DNA of 64,000 nucleotides, taken from positions 503,488 through 567,487 of the forward strand of contig LT598456.1 of the NCBI GenBank assembly GCA_900074725.1, given 5' to 3'. Shown here one piece after another: positions 8,061-16,458 of the stretch. Both the position numbers and the translations under genes were made by a program. Source of the DNA: Lachancea dasiensis. Lineage: Eukaryota; Ascomycota; Saccharomycetes; Saccharomycetales; Saccharomycetaceae. The notes under the pieces were generated by a model. It was not told the DNA's origin, did no database searches, and saw nothing but the letters and a program-made list of their open reading frames with translations. Positions within the stretch are counted from its first letter, which is position 1. Each line of letters begins with the position of its first letter.

Positions 8061-10526
8061 ATGGCCCTCCAGGACATCAAAGAGGAGGAGGACCAGGCGG
8101 ACGACGTCCAGCAGCAGGCTGAGATAGACCTAAGTCGGGCTGCCGAGCGCGCCGAGCCGTCAGGAGTGGCGAAGCTCGATAGCATTTTCGACGAGGGCGG
8201 TGGTGTCGCAGCCGGAGGAGCTCTGGCCCCCACCACCGAAGCTGCGAGCCACGAACAGGCCCAGGCGCCGCTGGTGGGCGACGTAGCACTTATTCCAGAT
8301 GCTTTCTCGGCGTCTCAGGAAGCCCTGCTCCCACCTCTTCCGGAGGACAGCGCAAACCTTGCGTCACCTCCAACCACGCTATCGCCTGCGCTGCCCGCGA
8401 CACCAGACTCGGGGCCACCCAACCTGGCTTCTTCCAGGAGTACGAGCACTGTCAGCTCCGTCTCCCGGGCGCCCTCTGTGGTGCGTCGAAATAATAATAA
8501 TACAAATTTCATGAACAACAACCATGCCGATTTCAATAATGTATCCACCGGCACCAACACCCTGACCGGGTCGCCGTTTGCCTCACCCAAGGAGCCACTG
8601 CGTTCGGACCGCGAGACACGTCTCAGCGGTCTGGGCGACCCGTTGCCCTCTGGCGTGGCGTTTGACCTGGGCACTACTTTGGAGATCCCCCACGGTACAG
8701 AGCCGGACTCTTCCTTCGATCTTTCCAAAGCACTAGAGATTCCTAATGGTTCTGCAGGAGTTGCCACCACTGCCACTACCACCACCACCACCCCTGGCGG
8801 TACGGCAAACACTCACATCCCATCCACTATCAACGGCGTGGCTGCTGCTGCTGCTGCTGCTGCCGCCGCCACCCTTTCAACTAACAGCATGGTCGGCTCC
8901 AACAGCAATGGTAACAGTACGGATTCTACGTCCGCCATACCTCTTTCTCCGCAACTGACATCCCCAAAACTCTCTTTCAAGCGGAAATTCTCCTCTACTT
9001 TGCTCCCAGCGACAAGCTCCTCCAACCTTGCAGGTACCAATCCCACCCATGAAGGTCCATCCACCCCGGAATTCTCGCTACACCATTTGCAACGGCACGG
9101 TTCAGTACGTTCGAGAACCGCGACAACGGACGTCCCAAGGCTGGGCTCTCAACTGGATGTCCATGCGGGGCTCGGTATAGATCACCCCAATCTCGACTCA
9201 AATACTAGTCCTTTCGCCACGGCCAAAGTTCTGATGCGCAAATTCAGTATTGGCAGCAGCGGTAGTTCTTCTCGCTCGCTGCCCGAAAATGAGGAGGCAC
9301 TCTTCAAGCCTCCACCCAATTTCACCTCTGATGTTAATTCCTTCACCAGTTTACACGATCTGAAATCGCCGCGCTCTTCTTTGAACCTCGCAGAGGCAGC
9401 AGCAAATCAAAACCACCCTAAAGTCCCGCTTCTGAAACGAGCTTCGAGCGCCATTCTACGGAAAGCTTCCGTGGCAAAGAAGAGTCCCACCTCCCCCAAG
9501 TATACAGCCTCACCCGAGTTTCAGGATCTGAGGCGAACGGCTTCCTTTTCTACGGTTCCTTACGACTCCAACCGTGTTATTTCATCAAACTTACATGCGG
9601 CTGCTGATGATCATATCAACACCAGCACCACAACGCTTCAGCGTATGATGGTAAAAAATAAACACCACCATGTGTCCACTCGCTGCATAAGTAACCCCGA
9701 AGGACTACATTTTGCCAATTCACGAGCCACCTCCCCAGAGAACCGATCTTTCGGCTCGAGGGTGAAAAGTGGATTAACTAGAATAATGAGCGGAAGTAAT
9801 GTAGACAAAACGTCGCAGCAGCTACATGGTGATCCCAGCGGTGGAAAAGAAAGTCAAAAGGACACGTCAAAAGTTGAGTGTACTCCAGATTCGATTTCAG
9901 TAGCGTCACCTCGCCACTCCGCCCATTGGCAACGGATCGGGGCGTTGTGTCCTCCAAGATCCGCATCCTCCAGTTCTGGGCAGCAAACTACTGATCCCGA
10001 AAAGGTTTTCAAAAAGGGCCAGTGGAAGCAAAATACTACCAATCTGAGCATGGGCAGTGCTGCGACAGCTAGGAATGACAGTGTTTTCAGTCATCACAGC
10101 GACTCCTCCTTTGGTCAGGGATCCGAGAGCGACGAACTCACGATCGACATTGATGAACTGACTAAAGCACTGCCAGCAATAACCATCACCGACAAGCTGG
10201 GTGCCAAAAATGTGACACCCATCCAAACCCAATCTAACGTATTACTAGATTTGGTGTCCAAGGAAAACTCGGGTCAGCGTAACATGACCTCACAGAACAA
10301 GAGTGGCGAAGAAAAGCCTATTAAGATATCCTTGAAGGAGTATATCGATGTTTTGATTAAACAGCAGCATATTGAGGACGAACGATTTGCTGTTTTGGAA
10401 AAGAACTTTGCTACTAATGGTTGGTGCTCTCAAGACGACTTGCATAACATCCAGCAAAAACGAATGATCATCAACAAAAAATGGGCCGAACGCATCTCTC
10501 ATTACCAAAGTCGGCTCGAAGCCTAA
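8061..10526 (+). CDS. YOL036W/YIR016W-family protein of unknown function
   Basis: An 821-residue, mostly disordered protein rich in Ser, Thr, Asn and Pro. Low-complexity tracts include an Asn-rich stretch near residues 140-155, a Thr run near 235-245 and ten consecutive Ala around 261-270 encoded by a GCT/GCC repeat. Many Ser-Pro and Thr-Pro sites suggest phosphorylation. The best ordered part is the C-terminal ~75 residues, with ISLKEYIDVLIKQQHIEDER and a final helix KKWAERISHYQSRLEA. The S. cerevisiae pair YOL036W/YIR016W is of similar size and unknown role. The call rests on position: it is next to MET28 (YIR017C) and close to PRE6 (YOL038W). A true ATG starts the frame at 8061. Confidence 0.75.
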   Translation: MALQDIKEEEDQADDVQQQAEIDLSRAAERAEPSGVAKLDSIFDEGGGVAAGGALAPTTEAASHEQAQAPLVGDVALIPDAFSASQEALLPPLPEDSANLASPPTTLSPALPATPDSGPPNLASSRSTSTVSSVSRAPSVVRRNNNNTNFMNNNHADFNNVSTGTNTLTGSPFASPKEPLRSDRETRLSGLGDPLPSGVAFDLGTTLEIPHGTEPDSSFDLSKALEIPNGSAGVATTATTTTTTPGGTANTHIPSTINGVAAAAAAAAAATLSTNSMVGSNSNGNSTDSTSAIPLSPQLTSPKLSFKRKFSSTLLPATSSSNLAGTNPTHEGPSTPEFSLHHLQRHGSVRSRTATTDVPRLGSQLDVHAGLGIDHPNLDSNTSPFATAKVLMRKFSIGSSGSSSRSLPENEEALFKPPPNFTSDVNSFTSLHDLKSPRSSLNLAEAAANQNHPKVPLLKRASSAILRKASVAKKSPTSPKYTASPEFQDLRRTASFSTVPYDSNRVISSNLHAAADDHINTSTTTLQRMMVKNKHHHVSTRCISNPEGLHFANSRATSPENRSFGSRVKSGLTRIMSGSNVDKTSQQLHGDPSGGKESQKDTSKVECTPDSISVASPRHSAHWQRIGALCPPRSASSSSGQQTTDPEKVFKKGQWKQNTTNLSMGSAATARNDSVFSHHSDSSFGQGSESDELTIDIDELTKALPAITITDKLGAKNVTPIQTQSNVLLDLVSKENSGQRNMTSQNKSGEEKPIKISLKEYIDVLIKQQHIEDERFAVLEKNFATNGWCSQDDLHNIQQKRMIINKKWAERISHYQSRLEA
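8841..8873. repeat. GCT/GCC trinucleotide run coding for polyalanine
   Basis: Eight GCT codons followed by GCC codons inside the YOL036W-like gene make a short polyalanine tract. The mixed GCT/GCC ending suggests an older, partly diversified expansion. Confidence 0.9.
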
Positions 10527-10783
10527 CACATGAGCATTCCCCCAACTGCGCACCAAGTGAAGTTCGGGTGGCCATTTCAAGTGCTCCAAAAAGATTGCAT
10601 TCATAGATATAGTATATATAGACATGTATACATGGGAAAAACACGGATTAGCATACATTCAAGTGGCGATACAACTTCCTACAATTGGCTTGTCTGTCGT
10701 GATTTTCCCCATGTTTATTTCCTTACCATTTTCCCCGGGTCGTGCGACTGGTCCCCAGTCCCACACCGTTTGCATCGACTTCC

Positions 10784-11557
10784 TCATCCTTCCTCTACGA
10801 GACGGCGTTTCTTGATACTTTCCAGCATTTCGCGCGATTTTCGCTCATTCATCTCTTCCAATCGCTCTTTCCAAAACTTATTTTCTTCGAGTAGCTTGTC
10901 AATAGTCCCATAAAGTTCCGATATTTGAGCATTGAGCTGCTTTAGTTTTTCGGCTTTCTCGTGCTGTCGCTGCTTTTTCCGCACACGGAATCGAGCCGAC
11001 GCCTCCGTGTTCTTGCGTCTCTTTTCCAGTTCCACTTTCTTGAATTCATTCAGCTCTTGTTCCGTGTATCTCGTTGTTACCTTCGACTGTTGCTCCAGCT
11101 GCGGGTTCTTTAAGTCCAACTTTTTGAGCCCATCCAGATCGCCCTTGTTGACCGCATATATGATTTCTTTGGCATTCCCGCTGCTCACCAGGAGCAGAGA
11201 AAGTAGTCTGGAGCCCAGCTCCGAGTTGCTAGATATCAGGTCATGCAGCTGTCGAGAGAGGTCTGTGTTTTCGCCCTTAACATTTACTAACGACGCTGCC
11301 GAAATAGCGTTCGCAGCAGTGGGCCCAGCGTTGACCGGTTCCACCGGTGATGCTCCGCCTGGCGGTTTGGCACTGCTTTCATTGGTCCCCGCAGCTTCGT
11401 CCTCGCTGCTATCCTCGCTGCTTGACTGGTTTATGAGCCTAGTGTACAGATTCTGGAATTTCTCTTGATATTGTTGGCTGGTTGGAGGTTCCCGGCTACC
11501 GGTTGAATCTGCCGATGCCATAGACGGCCCAGTCAAAAGCCCATCGTGCAGTGGCAT
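10784..11557 (-). CDS. MET28: Met28, bZIP cofactor of sulphur-amino-acid regulation
   Basis: Met28 joins Cbf1 and Met4 at CACGTG sites to activate sulphate assimilation and methionine genes. The 257-residue product has a disordered acidic/Ser-rich N-terminus (1-95). A conserved helical box follows at about 103-134 (LHDLISSNSELGSRLLSLLL, then VSSGNAKEII). The bZIP comes next: basic region RRKNTEASARFRVRKKQR at about 180-197, and a leucine zipper to about 245. The basic region keeps the fungal NTEAS-ARFR pattern. It is about 70 residues longer than S. cerevisiae Met28 (187), all at the N-terminus; a second Met at residue 13 could also serve as start. It is convergent with the YOL036W-like gene, as in the YIR016W-YIR017C order. 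Confidence 0.93.
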   Translation of the reverse strand: MPLHDGLLTGPSMASADSTGSREPPTSQQYQEKFQNLYTRLINQSSSEDSSEDEAAGTNESSAKPPGGASPVEPVNAGPTAANAISAASLVNVKGENTDLSRQLHDLISSNSELGSRLLSLLLVSSGNAKEIIYAVNKGDLDGLKKLDLKNPQLEQQSKVTTRYTEQELNEFKKVELEKRRKNTEASARFRVRKKQRQHEKAEKLKQLNAQISELYGTIDKLLEENKFWKERLEEMNERKSREMLESIKKRRLVEEG

Positions 11558-12462
11558 TCCAGTCTACTCAGTCTTTATAATTTTCCTGGTATCCGTGTGT
11601 CTTGACTTCTCAAGTGCAGCTTCAACAGGCTCTCAACAGGCTCTGGCGACTCATCAATTAGCTAAACTTCTGCCGACTAACAGTTAGGAATATAAACGCT
11701 ACGTCCCAGCAGCTCTTTCTTCAACTTGCACGTCTTACAAATATTTTGAGGCAGATCCGCGTTGTGGCTTACCAATGCCACTTTAAAAAGACGCTTCTTC
11801 CGGCTGCTGGTGTAAGTGCAGTCGGCTTGCGGAGGGGTCATCCCGATACGACACCTACTCAAGAACTGATACTACGCTGTGCACAAATGCTTGCTCTGTC
11901 AACAGTTGTGGTGGCACCGAAACTCGGCCCCAGAGGCTACTTGCACGTGTGACTTGTCGAAGCCACATCCCACGATGGAAGGGCTAGGTTTCCAACGTTG
12001 GCACGCTACGCTGTCGGGTGGTTGGTTGGTGTCACTTGGCCATGTCAGGCGTAAAAAAGTGTGAAAAAAAATCCTGCACCCAGTCGATGCTCTAGTCGAG
12101 ACTGGATAATTGGATAGTTGGCGCGGGCTTTTCGACTCAGTTGACTGGCACTGTCAACGTCCAGGTGCGGTGTGCAGAACGAGAGAGATTTCTTTAAGGG
12201 CCAGCTAGGTCTGTCAACGGTGGCCCTAAAAAGCGCCGGCCCGGGGGGCTCGTTGACCTCGACAGCAGCATCGACGCAAGGTCCTCACGACGGCGTGCTG
12301 CACGTTGGACCCGACCCATTTTCACTGCCATGGACGGATGTGGGAAACGGTTGGTAGCGTCTTTGAGATCCGTCGTCTACGCTCTTGCCCACGTCAGAAG
12401 CGTATGCGTGGCGATATGGCTCAGACTTGTGGTTGAAGGTAATCACGATTCAACATCGTATA
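11558..12462. promoter_or_regulatory. MET28 upstream region
   Basis: About 900 bases between MET28 (leftward) and the tRNA-Thr gene. It contains one CACGTG (11944-11949). No credible protein gene is seen; the short frames here look random. Confidence 0.4.
11944..11949. promoter_or_regulatory. CACGTG, candidate Cbf1-Met4-Met28 site
   Basis: The palindrome CACGTG lies about 390 bases upstream of the MET28 ATG. Cbf1-Met4-Met28 binds this core and MET28 is itself a target in S. cerevisiae, so autoregulation is plausible. A six-base match alone is weak evidence. Confidence 0.4.
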
Positions 12463-12535
12463 GCTTCTATGGCCAAGTTGGTAAGGCGCCACACTAGTAA
12501 TGTGGAGATCATCAGTTCAAATCTGGTTGGAAGCA
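12463..12535 (+). tRNA. tRNA-Thr, anticodon AGT
   Basis: A 73-nt intronless tRNA. The acceptor stem is GCTTCTA paired with TGGAAGC plus discriminator A. The D-arm is GGCCAAGTTGGTAAGGCG. The anticodon stem CCACA/TGTGG has loop CTAGTAA, giving anticodon AGT. The T-arm is ATCAG-TTCAAAT-CTGGT. Internal A box and B box are present. A run of five T within a few bases of the 3' end is the RNA polymerase III terminator. It lies upstream of the mannosyltransferase gene and near the junction of two synteny blocks. Confidence 0.96.
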
Positions 12536-12709
12536 TGTATTTTTGTTGATGATAGTCATTAATTGTCATTAACCCTGTGAATTGTGTTTGTTTAATTTTT
12601 GACAAAACCCGATCTAGCGGCGAGTACGTGTCCAACAGCTTGAGATGTGTTGCGTAAGTGCTCTCGTATGACATTCCGCCCAAGTACACTTCATATATCC
12701 CAGATCTGA
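12536..12709. terminator. Pol III terminator and short gap before the mannosyltransferase gene
   Basis: TTTTT at about 12540-12544 follows the tRNA. The remaining ~165 bases lead into the next ATG and hold nothing else recognisable. Confidence 0.6.
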
Positions 12710-14569
12710 ATGCGGAGACTGTCGTATCTTCGCAAAGCCGCGGTTGTTGCACTGGCAATTTGCACTCTTGTTTGGTTTGTTCCACAACATTACAACGAAT
12801 ATCAACCGCCGCTGGAGATCATCGCCGAGTTCAAGAAACTCACAGAGAGGGACGGCCGGTGGCCAGCGCTAGGCTCGTCTCCGTTCGCCAATTTTGGTAT
12901 CAAGCAAGGCAGATTTATCTCGGGAACCTCCCTAGATTGGAATCAATTTCGTTCTCTGAGGCTGCAGGATAAGTGTCGTTGGTACTTTGACACAGCATAT
13001 CGCACGGACGCACACTGGACAAATGACGAAGTGCGCGAGCGGTATGACGAAGATAGGCTGGACAATGCCAGACTGTCCCATGTCGTGGAACGGCTGCGAA
13101 TGTACGATGCGTGTTTTGTGGAGGGAAAGCTGAGTCTCGATGAGGTGCTGGGGCCCAAGCGAAGTCGTCGGGACTTCCACCACCGGATGTTCCCCTTTTT
13201 CAAGGAGTTTCGAGACCTGGATGAATTGTGGCCGCAAATCACTTTTCTCAATACGCAGACCCCAATCCCAACGGCCAGAAATCCTAACTGGGGTCCAGAA
13301 CACCGAGCAGTCTTTGAACTAGACCACTCAAAGACGTTCTGGGACAACTGGGCTTCATTTTCCTCAGGAAAAGGCCTGGTCCTAACCCTGGGTGAGCGAC
13401 ATAAGGATATTTTTCTCCGGCTGCTGAGCGTTTTAGACCATTTGGGCAACACTCTGCCGATCCAGCTAGTGCAGCAAGGCGACGAACTTTCCCAAGAATT
13501 CCTAGATGATGTCACGGCGTTCTTGCAGGGCAGCAACCAACGAGTTTATCACGTCAATTGCCAGCCATTGTTCAACATATACTATACGGGTAGGCTGACG
13601 TACTTCGTGAACAAATGGCTAGCCTCTATCTTCAACACATTTTCGGAAGTCATCTTGCTGGACGCCGACATTATCCCGTTCACGTCGTTGGCCGGGTTTT
13701 TCGAGCCCTCTGCTTACCAGAAGACTGGCATATTCCTCTTCAAAGACCGCGACTTGGTCGAAGAGCACACATTCGACTACTGCATAGAGATGTTCAAGTT
13801 TCTGGAGCCCTCGGCACAGGCGGTCATGCTGATGGATTTCCACATGATTGCCAACACATCGGCCATTACTCCCGAAACGTCGATTTTTGCCAACTCCGAG
13901 GAGAAGGTCTTTCATCGGTTTTTTCACCAGAAGCTCGTCCACAACGTTGACAGCGGCCTGGTTGTAATGAACAAAACCAAAATGCTGTCCAGTTTGATTA
14001 TGGCATTTTTCATGAACCTTGATTCCAAGATCAGCGGCTGTGTCTACGGCGACAAAGAACTCTTTTGGCTTGCGCCGCTGTTCAATGGCAAGAACTACAC
14101 AATTCACCCCATGGACGGGGCAGCCATCGGAAGCGTTCAAACTGACCATACCTCGGCCGACGGTGGGGCCTCGAAATATCAGATCTGCTCCACACAAATG
14201 GGTCATGTTAGCGAAAACCAAGAGCTGCTGTGGACCAACGGTGGACTGAAAACGTGTAAAGTCTTGAATGCCGCACAGCGAGACTTCGACGACAAGCCAG
14301 CCTATTTCGAGCCCCGGTACGGAAATGCCCAAATGTTGCAAAGTTTGTACGAAAAGCCGTTGAGCGTCGAAGGCTTCATTATCCCCGACACTAGCTCGGA
14401 TCCCTGGTTCAAAGCAAACGAATGCTGCGAGTATGCTTACTGTGCAGCCGTCAGGACGCAAGGCGGAGCCAAAGGGGAAATGGCGATCTTTGATGAAAAC
14501 ACTGCCGGCTACTTAAACGAGATATCTCACGTATGGAATCGTCAGGGCAGCTCTCAACCCGGCGCGTAG
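12710..14569 (+). CDS. Mnn1/Mnt-family alpha-1,3-mannosyltransferase
   Basis: A 619-residue type II Golgi protein with a short Arg/Lys N-terminus, a signal anchor at about residues 9-25, then a lumenal catalytic domain. Members add terminal alpha-1,3-mannose to N- and O-linked glycans using GDP-mannose. The DxD metal-binding motif is in ILLDADIIPF (Asp318, Asp320). Other family blocks are QLVQQGDELSQEF, VNKWLASIFNTFSEV, NVDSGLVVMNK and YGDKELFWLAPLF. The Cys-rich C-terminus contains NECCEYAYCAA. The length fits Mnt3 (about 630) better than Mnn1 (762) or Mnt2 (558), but I cannot assign the orthologue. The ATG at 12710 is the first in frame and directly precedes the hydrophobic anchor. Confidence 0.9.
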   Translation: MRRLSYLRKAAVVALAICTLVWFVPQHYNEYQPPLEIIAEFKKLTERDGRWPALGSSPFANFGIKQGRFISGTSLDWNQFRSLRLQDKCRWYFDTAYRTDAHWTNDEVRERYDEDRLDNARLSHVVERLRMYDACFVEGKLSLDEVLGPKRSRRDFHHRMFPFFKEFRDLDELWPQITFLNTQTPIPTARNPNWGPEHRAVFELDHSKTFWDNWASFSSGKGLVLTLGERHKDIFLRLLSVLDHLGNTLPIQLVQQGDELSQEFLDDVTAFLQGSNQRVYHVNCQPLFNIYYTGRLTYFVNKWLASIFNTFSEVILLDADIIPFTSLAGFFEPSAYQKTGIFLFKDRDLVEEHTFDYCIEMFKFLEPSAQAVMLMDFHMIANTSAITPETSIFANSEEKVFHRFFHQKLVHNVDSGLVVMNKTKMLSSLIMAFFMNLDSKISGCVYGDKELFWLAPLFNGKNYTIHPMDGAAIGSVQTDHTSADGGASKYQICSTQMGHVSENQELLWTNGGLKTCKVLNAAQRDFDDKPAYFEPRYGNAQMLQSLYEKPLSVEGFIIPDTSSDPWFKANECCEYAYCAAVRTQGGAKGEMAIFDENTAGYLNEISHVWNRQGSSQPGA

Positions 14570-16053
14570 AGGTTGTTGTACATACTACCACAACCAAACG
14601 CTGAAGACTCTCGAAAGGCCGGACGCACTGGGATAGAATCACGTGACCCTACTCTCTCTCTTTTCATCACGTGGCCGGAAATCCCACCGTCCAATTTAGC
14701 GCTGTGTAAATTATAGTTTTGGTGTCGCGAAAGCACATTCACGAAAACAACATCTAACGACAGTCCCCCGCTGCCCGCCACCTCTCCACAGGAGGGCGCC
14801 TCGGAATAACCGCCTGGGTTGCTCGGTGTACATAAACAACAAACCTTCCATCCATCTACATAGAAATTCCCACCGTCATGTGGTTCAAAAGCCTCTGATC
14901 GTGCATGGCCGACAACGACAGCTGTCCGGCCCAGCACATGCGTGTTTTTCTACCATTTAATACTGACATCTCCAGGCTACAACTACTGACATCTCCAAAC
15001 TACAACTACTGAAACTCCATACACCACGCTGTGGATCCTTGCGTGCCCTCCTGCACATTTCCCACGAACAATCCCTGACGCCATTGATCGATCCTGGTCC
15101 TGGTCCTGTTTGCCTCGATGGGCACCCAACAAAGGCCTTTCCCAACAGCCATGACATCACGCTTAGTTCAATGCCGTGTGGAGGGACTTCCCAACAATTT
15201 TTTGCCGCTGCCTGCGCTGCAAGCTGCGCTCCTTCTGGAGTCAGGTGACCCCGGCCTAGCTGCCTCCCAGGGTTTTCTTCCACCAGTCTGGCGTACCGAA
15301 GCAGCCCCCCCAGACCAAGTGGGCAATTCGTGCTAATTTCCAACAAATGCAGCTTGTTCAGCGGTTCAAGGGGCATCAACCCAAGAACAACACGCATGGC
15401 TCGAATGTTGACATGCTTACGCTTCTGCCGCGCAACGGTGTTGGAAAAGCCGTCAACAATATGAAGTTCGGATTATGCGGCTTTGTGTTGCTCCAGCGGC
15501 CAACACTCAACACCCACACTCACCCACATATATATATTGTATATATATTGTATGGTTGTTCTTTGAGCCGCTCATTAGAGTTTGCCTCCCAGCACTAGTT
15601 TTCGTTCCACATCGCAGCATAGAAGTGGCATTCTTTCTGCACGAACAAAGTATCCGCCAGCTAAAGCAGGTTCTTGGCGGCGCTACACAAAACTAGGATA
15701 AGACCAGCAACGATAGAGGTATGTACATAGAAGAAGCGACACACGGCAACATACGGTACACAGGAGAAGAGGTGAGATGAGACATGCGAAGGCTCGACGT
15801 TGGCCCACGAGGTCAAGCCATACCAGGTACGACCTGTGCAGGCCTCGGCGGTTATGGCAAGGAGCGGTGAGCATAACAGGCGGTCACGCGACTCGCACGT
15901 GCGGTCTTTTTTTTCGGTGGCCCGCACTATGAATGTTTTCCCAACAAAAAAAACCCAGCACACGAAAATCGCCCTAGACGCACGCTTCGGTTCAACAATA
16001 CCTGCAGAGGGCAGGTTTTGCCAGACTGGGCAGTAGGAAATTTGCGCTCTTGA
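14570..16053. other. Long GC-rich gap between the mannosyltransferase gene and the ACC1 upstream frame
   Basis: Nearly 1.5 kb before the open frame that leads into ACC1. Two E-box palindromes lie at 14639-14646 (TCACGTGA) and 14667-14674 (TCACGTGG). A 23-bp tandem duplication lies at 14963-15008. A leftward ATG-initiated frame (14957-15397, 146 codons) and a second one (14554-14937) have no recognisable motif, and I do not call them genes. Most of this is probably ACC1 promoter. Confidence 0.4.
14963..15008. repeat. 23-bp tandem duplication
   Basis: Two adjacent copies of a 23-base unit beginning CTGACATCTCCA and ending CTACAACTA, differing at two or three bases. A third, partial CTGA follows. 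Confidence 0.85.
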
Positions 16054-16458
16054 TCAGCCAAAGGCCCAGCATCACTTGTCTCCGCGCAATTGAGGATTTC
16101 TTTCGTATCGTCGCCGGTGTCTGGCGTCAACCTTAAAAAAGGCCCGCCATCATTTCACCCGGTTTCACCATCTCTCCCTTGGCCGATTGTCCTGTCGCTC
16201 GCCAGAAACCCGAATTTAGCCACTAACCGTTTTCTCTCGCACAGCTACCCACGCACACACACGCGCTTAAGCTCCCGGCTCCCGTCACTATTGCTGAGAA
16301 CCGTATTAATTCGACGCTTCTCAATTGCAACTGCGAGAACCAGGCTTCGATTCCCAACAACAACAACTAAACTTCCAAGGCTCCGCAGGCACCCGTCCCT
16401 TCAGCGTTCGGCTCTCATAACAACAACAACAACAACAACAACTACAACAACAACAATT
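16054..16458 (+). other. In-frame, AUG-less 5' extension of ACC1 with mitochondrial-presequence character
   Basis: After a TGA at 16051-16053 the ACC1 frame is open for 135 codons up to the ATG at 16459 and contains no ATG. From the TTG at 16090 it would encode 123 residues with no Asp or Glu and many Arg, Ser, Leu, Thr and Pro. A local motif LIRRFSIATARTR resembles a processing-peptidase site (Arg at -3/-2 before a Ser). Near-cognate starts include TTG at 16090 and ATT at 16096; the latter has A at position -3. S. cerevisiae HFA1, the mitochondrial paralogue of ACC1, is known to begin at a non-AUG codon upstream. Here one gene may therefore supply both compartments. This is inferred from sequence only. 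Confidence 0.6.
16419..16455. repeat. (ACA/AAC)n microsatellite before the ACC1 ATG
   Basis: About twelve ACA triplets, interrupted once by ACT, end at the codon just before the ACC1 ATG. In the upstream reading frame they encode a Thr run. As an mRNA leader they are an unstructured A/C-rich stretch, favourable for initiation at the AUG. Confidence 0.92.

Noticed and set aside
13619-14461. Antisense 280-codon frame inside the mannosyltransferase gene (and similar ones inside PHO91 and VPS27)
   Set aside because: Antisense shadow of a well-supported gene with conserved motifs.
14639-14674. Pair of CACGTG boxes considered as centromere element CDEI
   Set aside because: No adjacent very A/T-rich stretch of about 80-160 bases and no CDEIII-like element. 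Other CACRTG sites (1161, 24740, 40753) fail in the same way.
14957-15397. Leftward ATG-initiated 146-codon frame in the gap before ACC1 (with another at 14554-14937)
   Set aside because: No recognisable motif, overlaps a tandem duplication and a promoter region; GC-rich DNA with few stop codons makes long chance frames likely.
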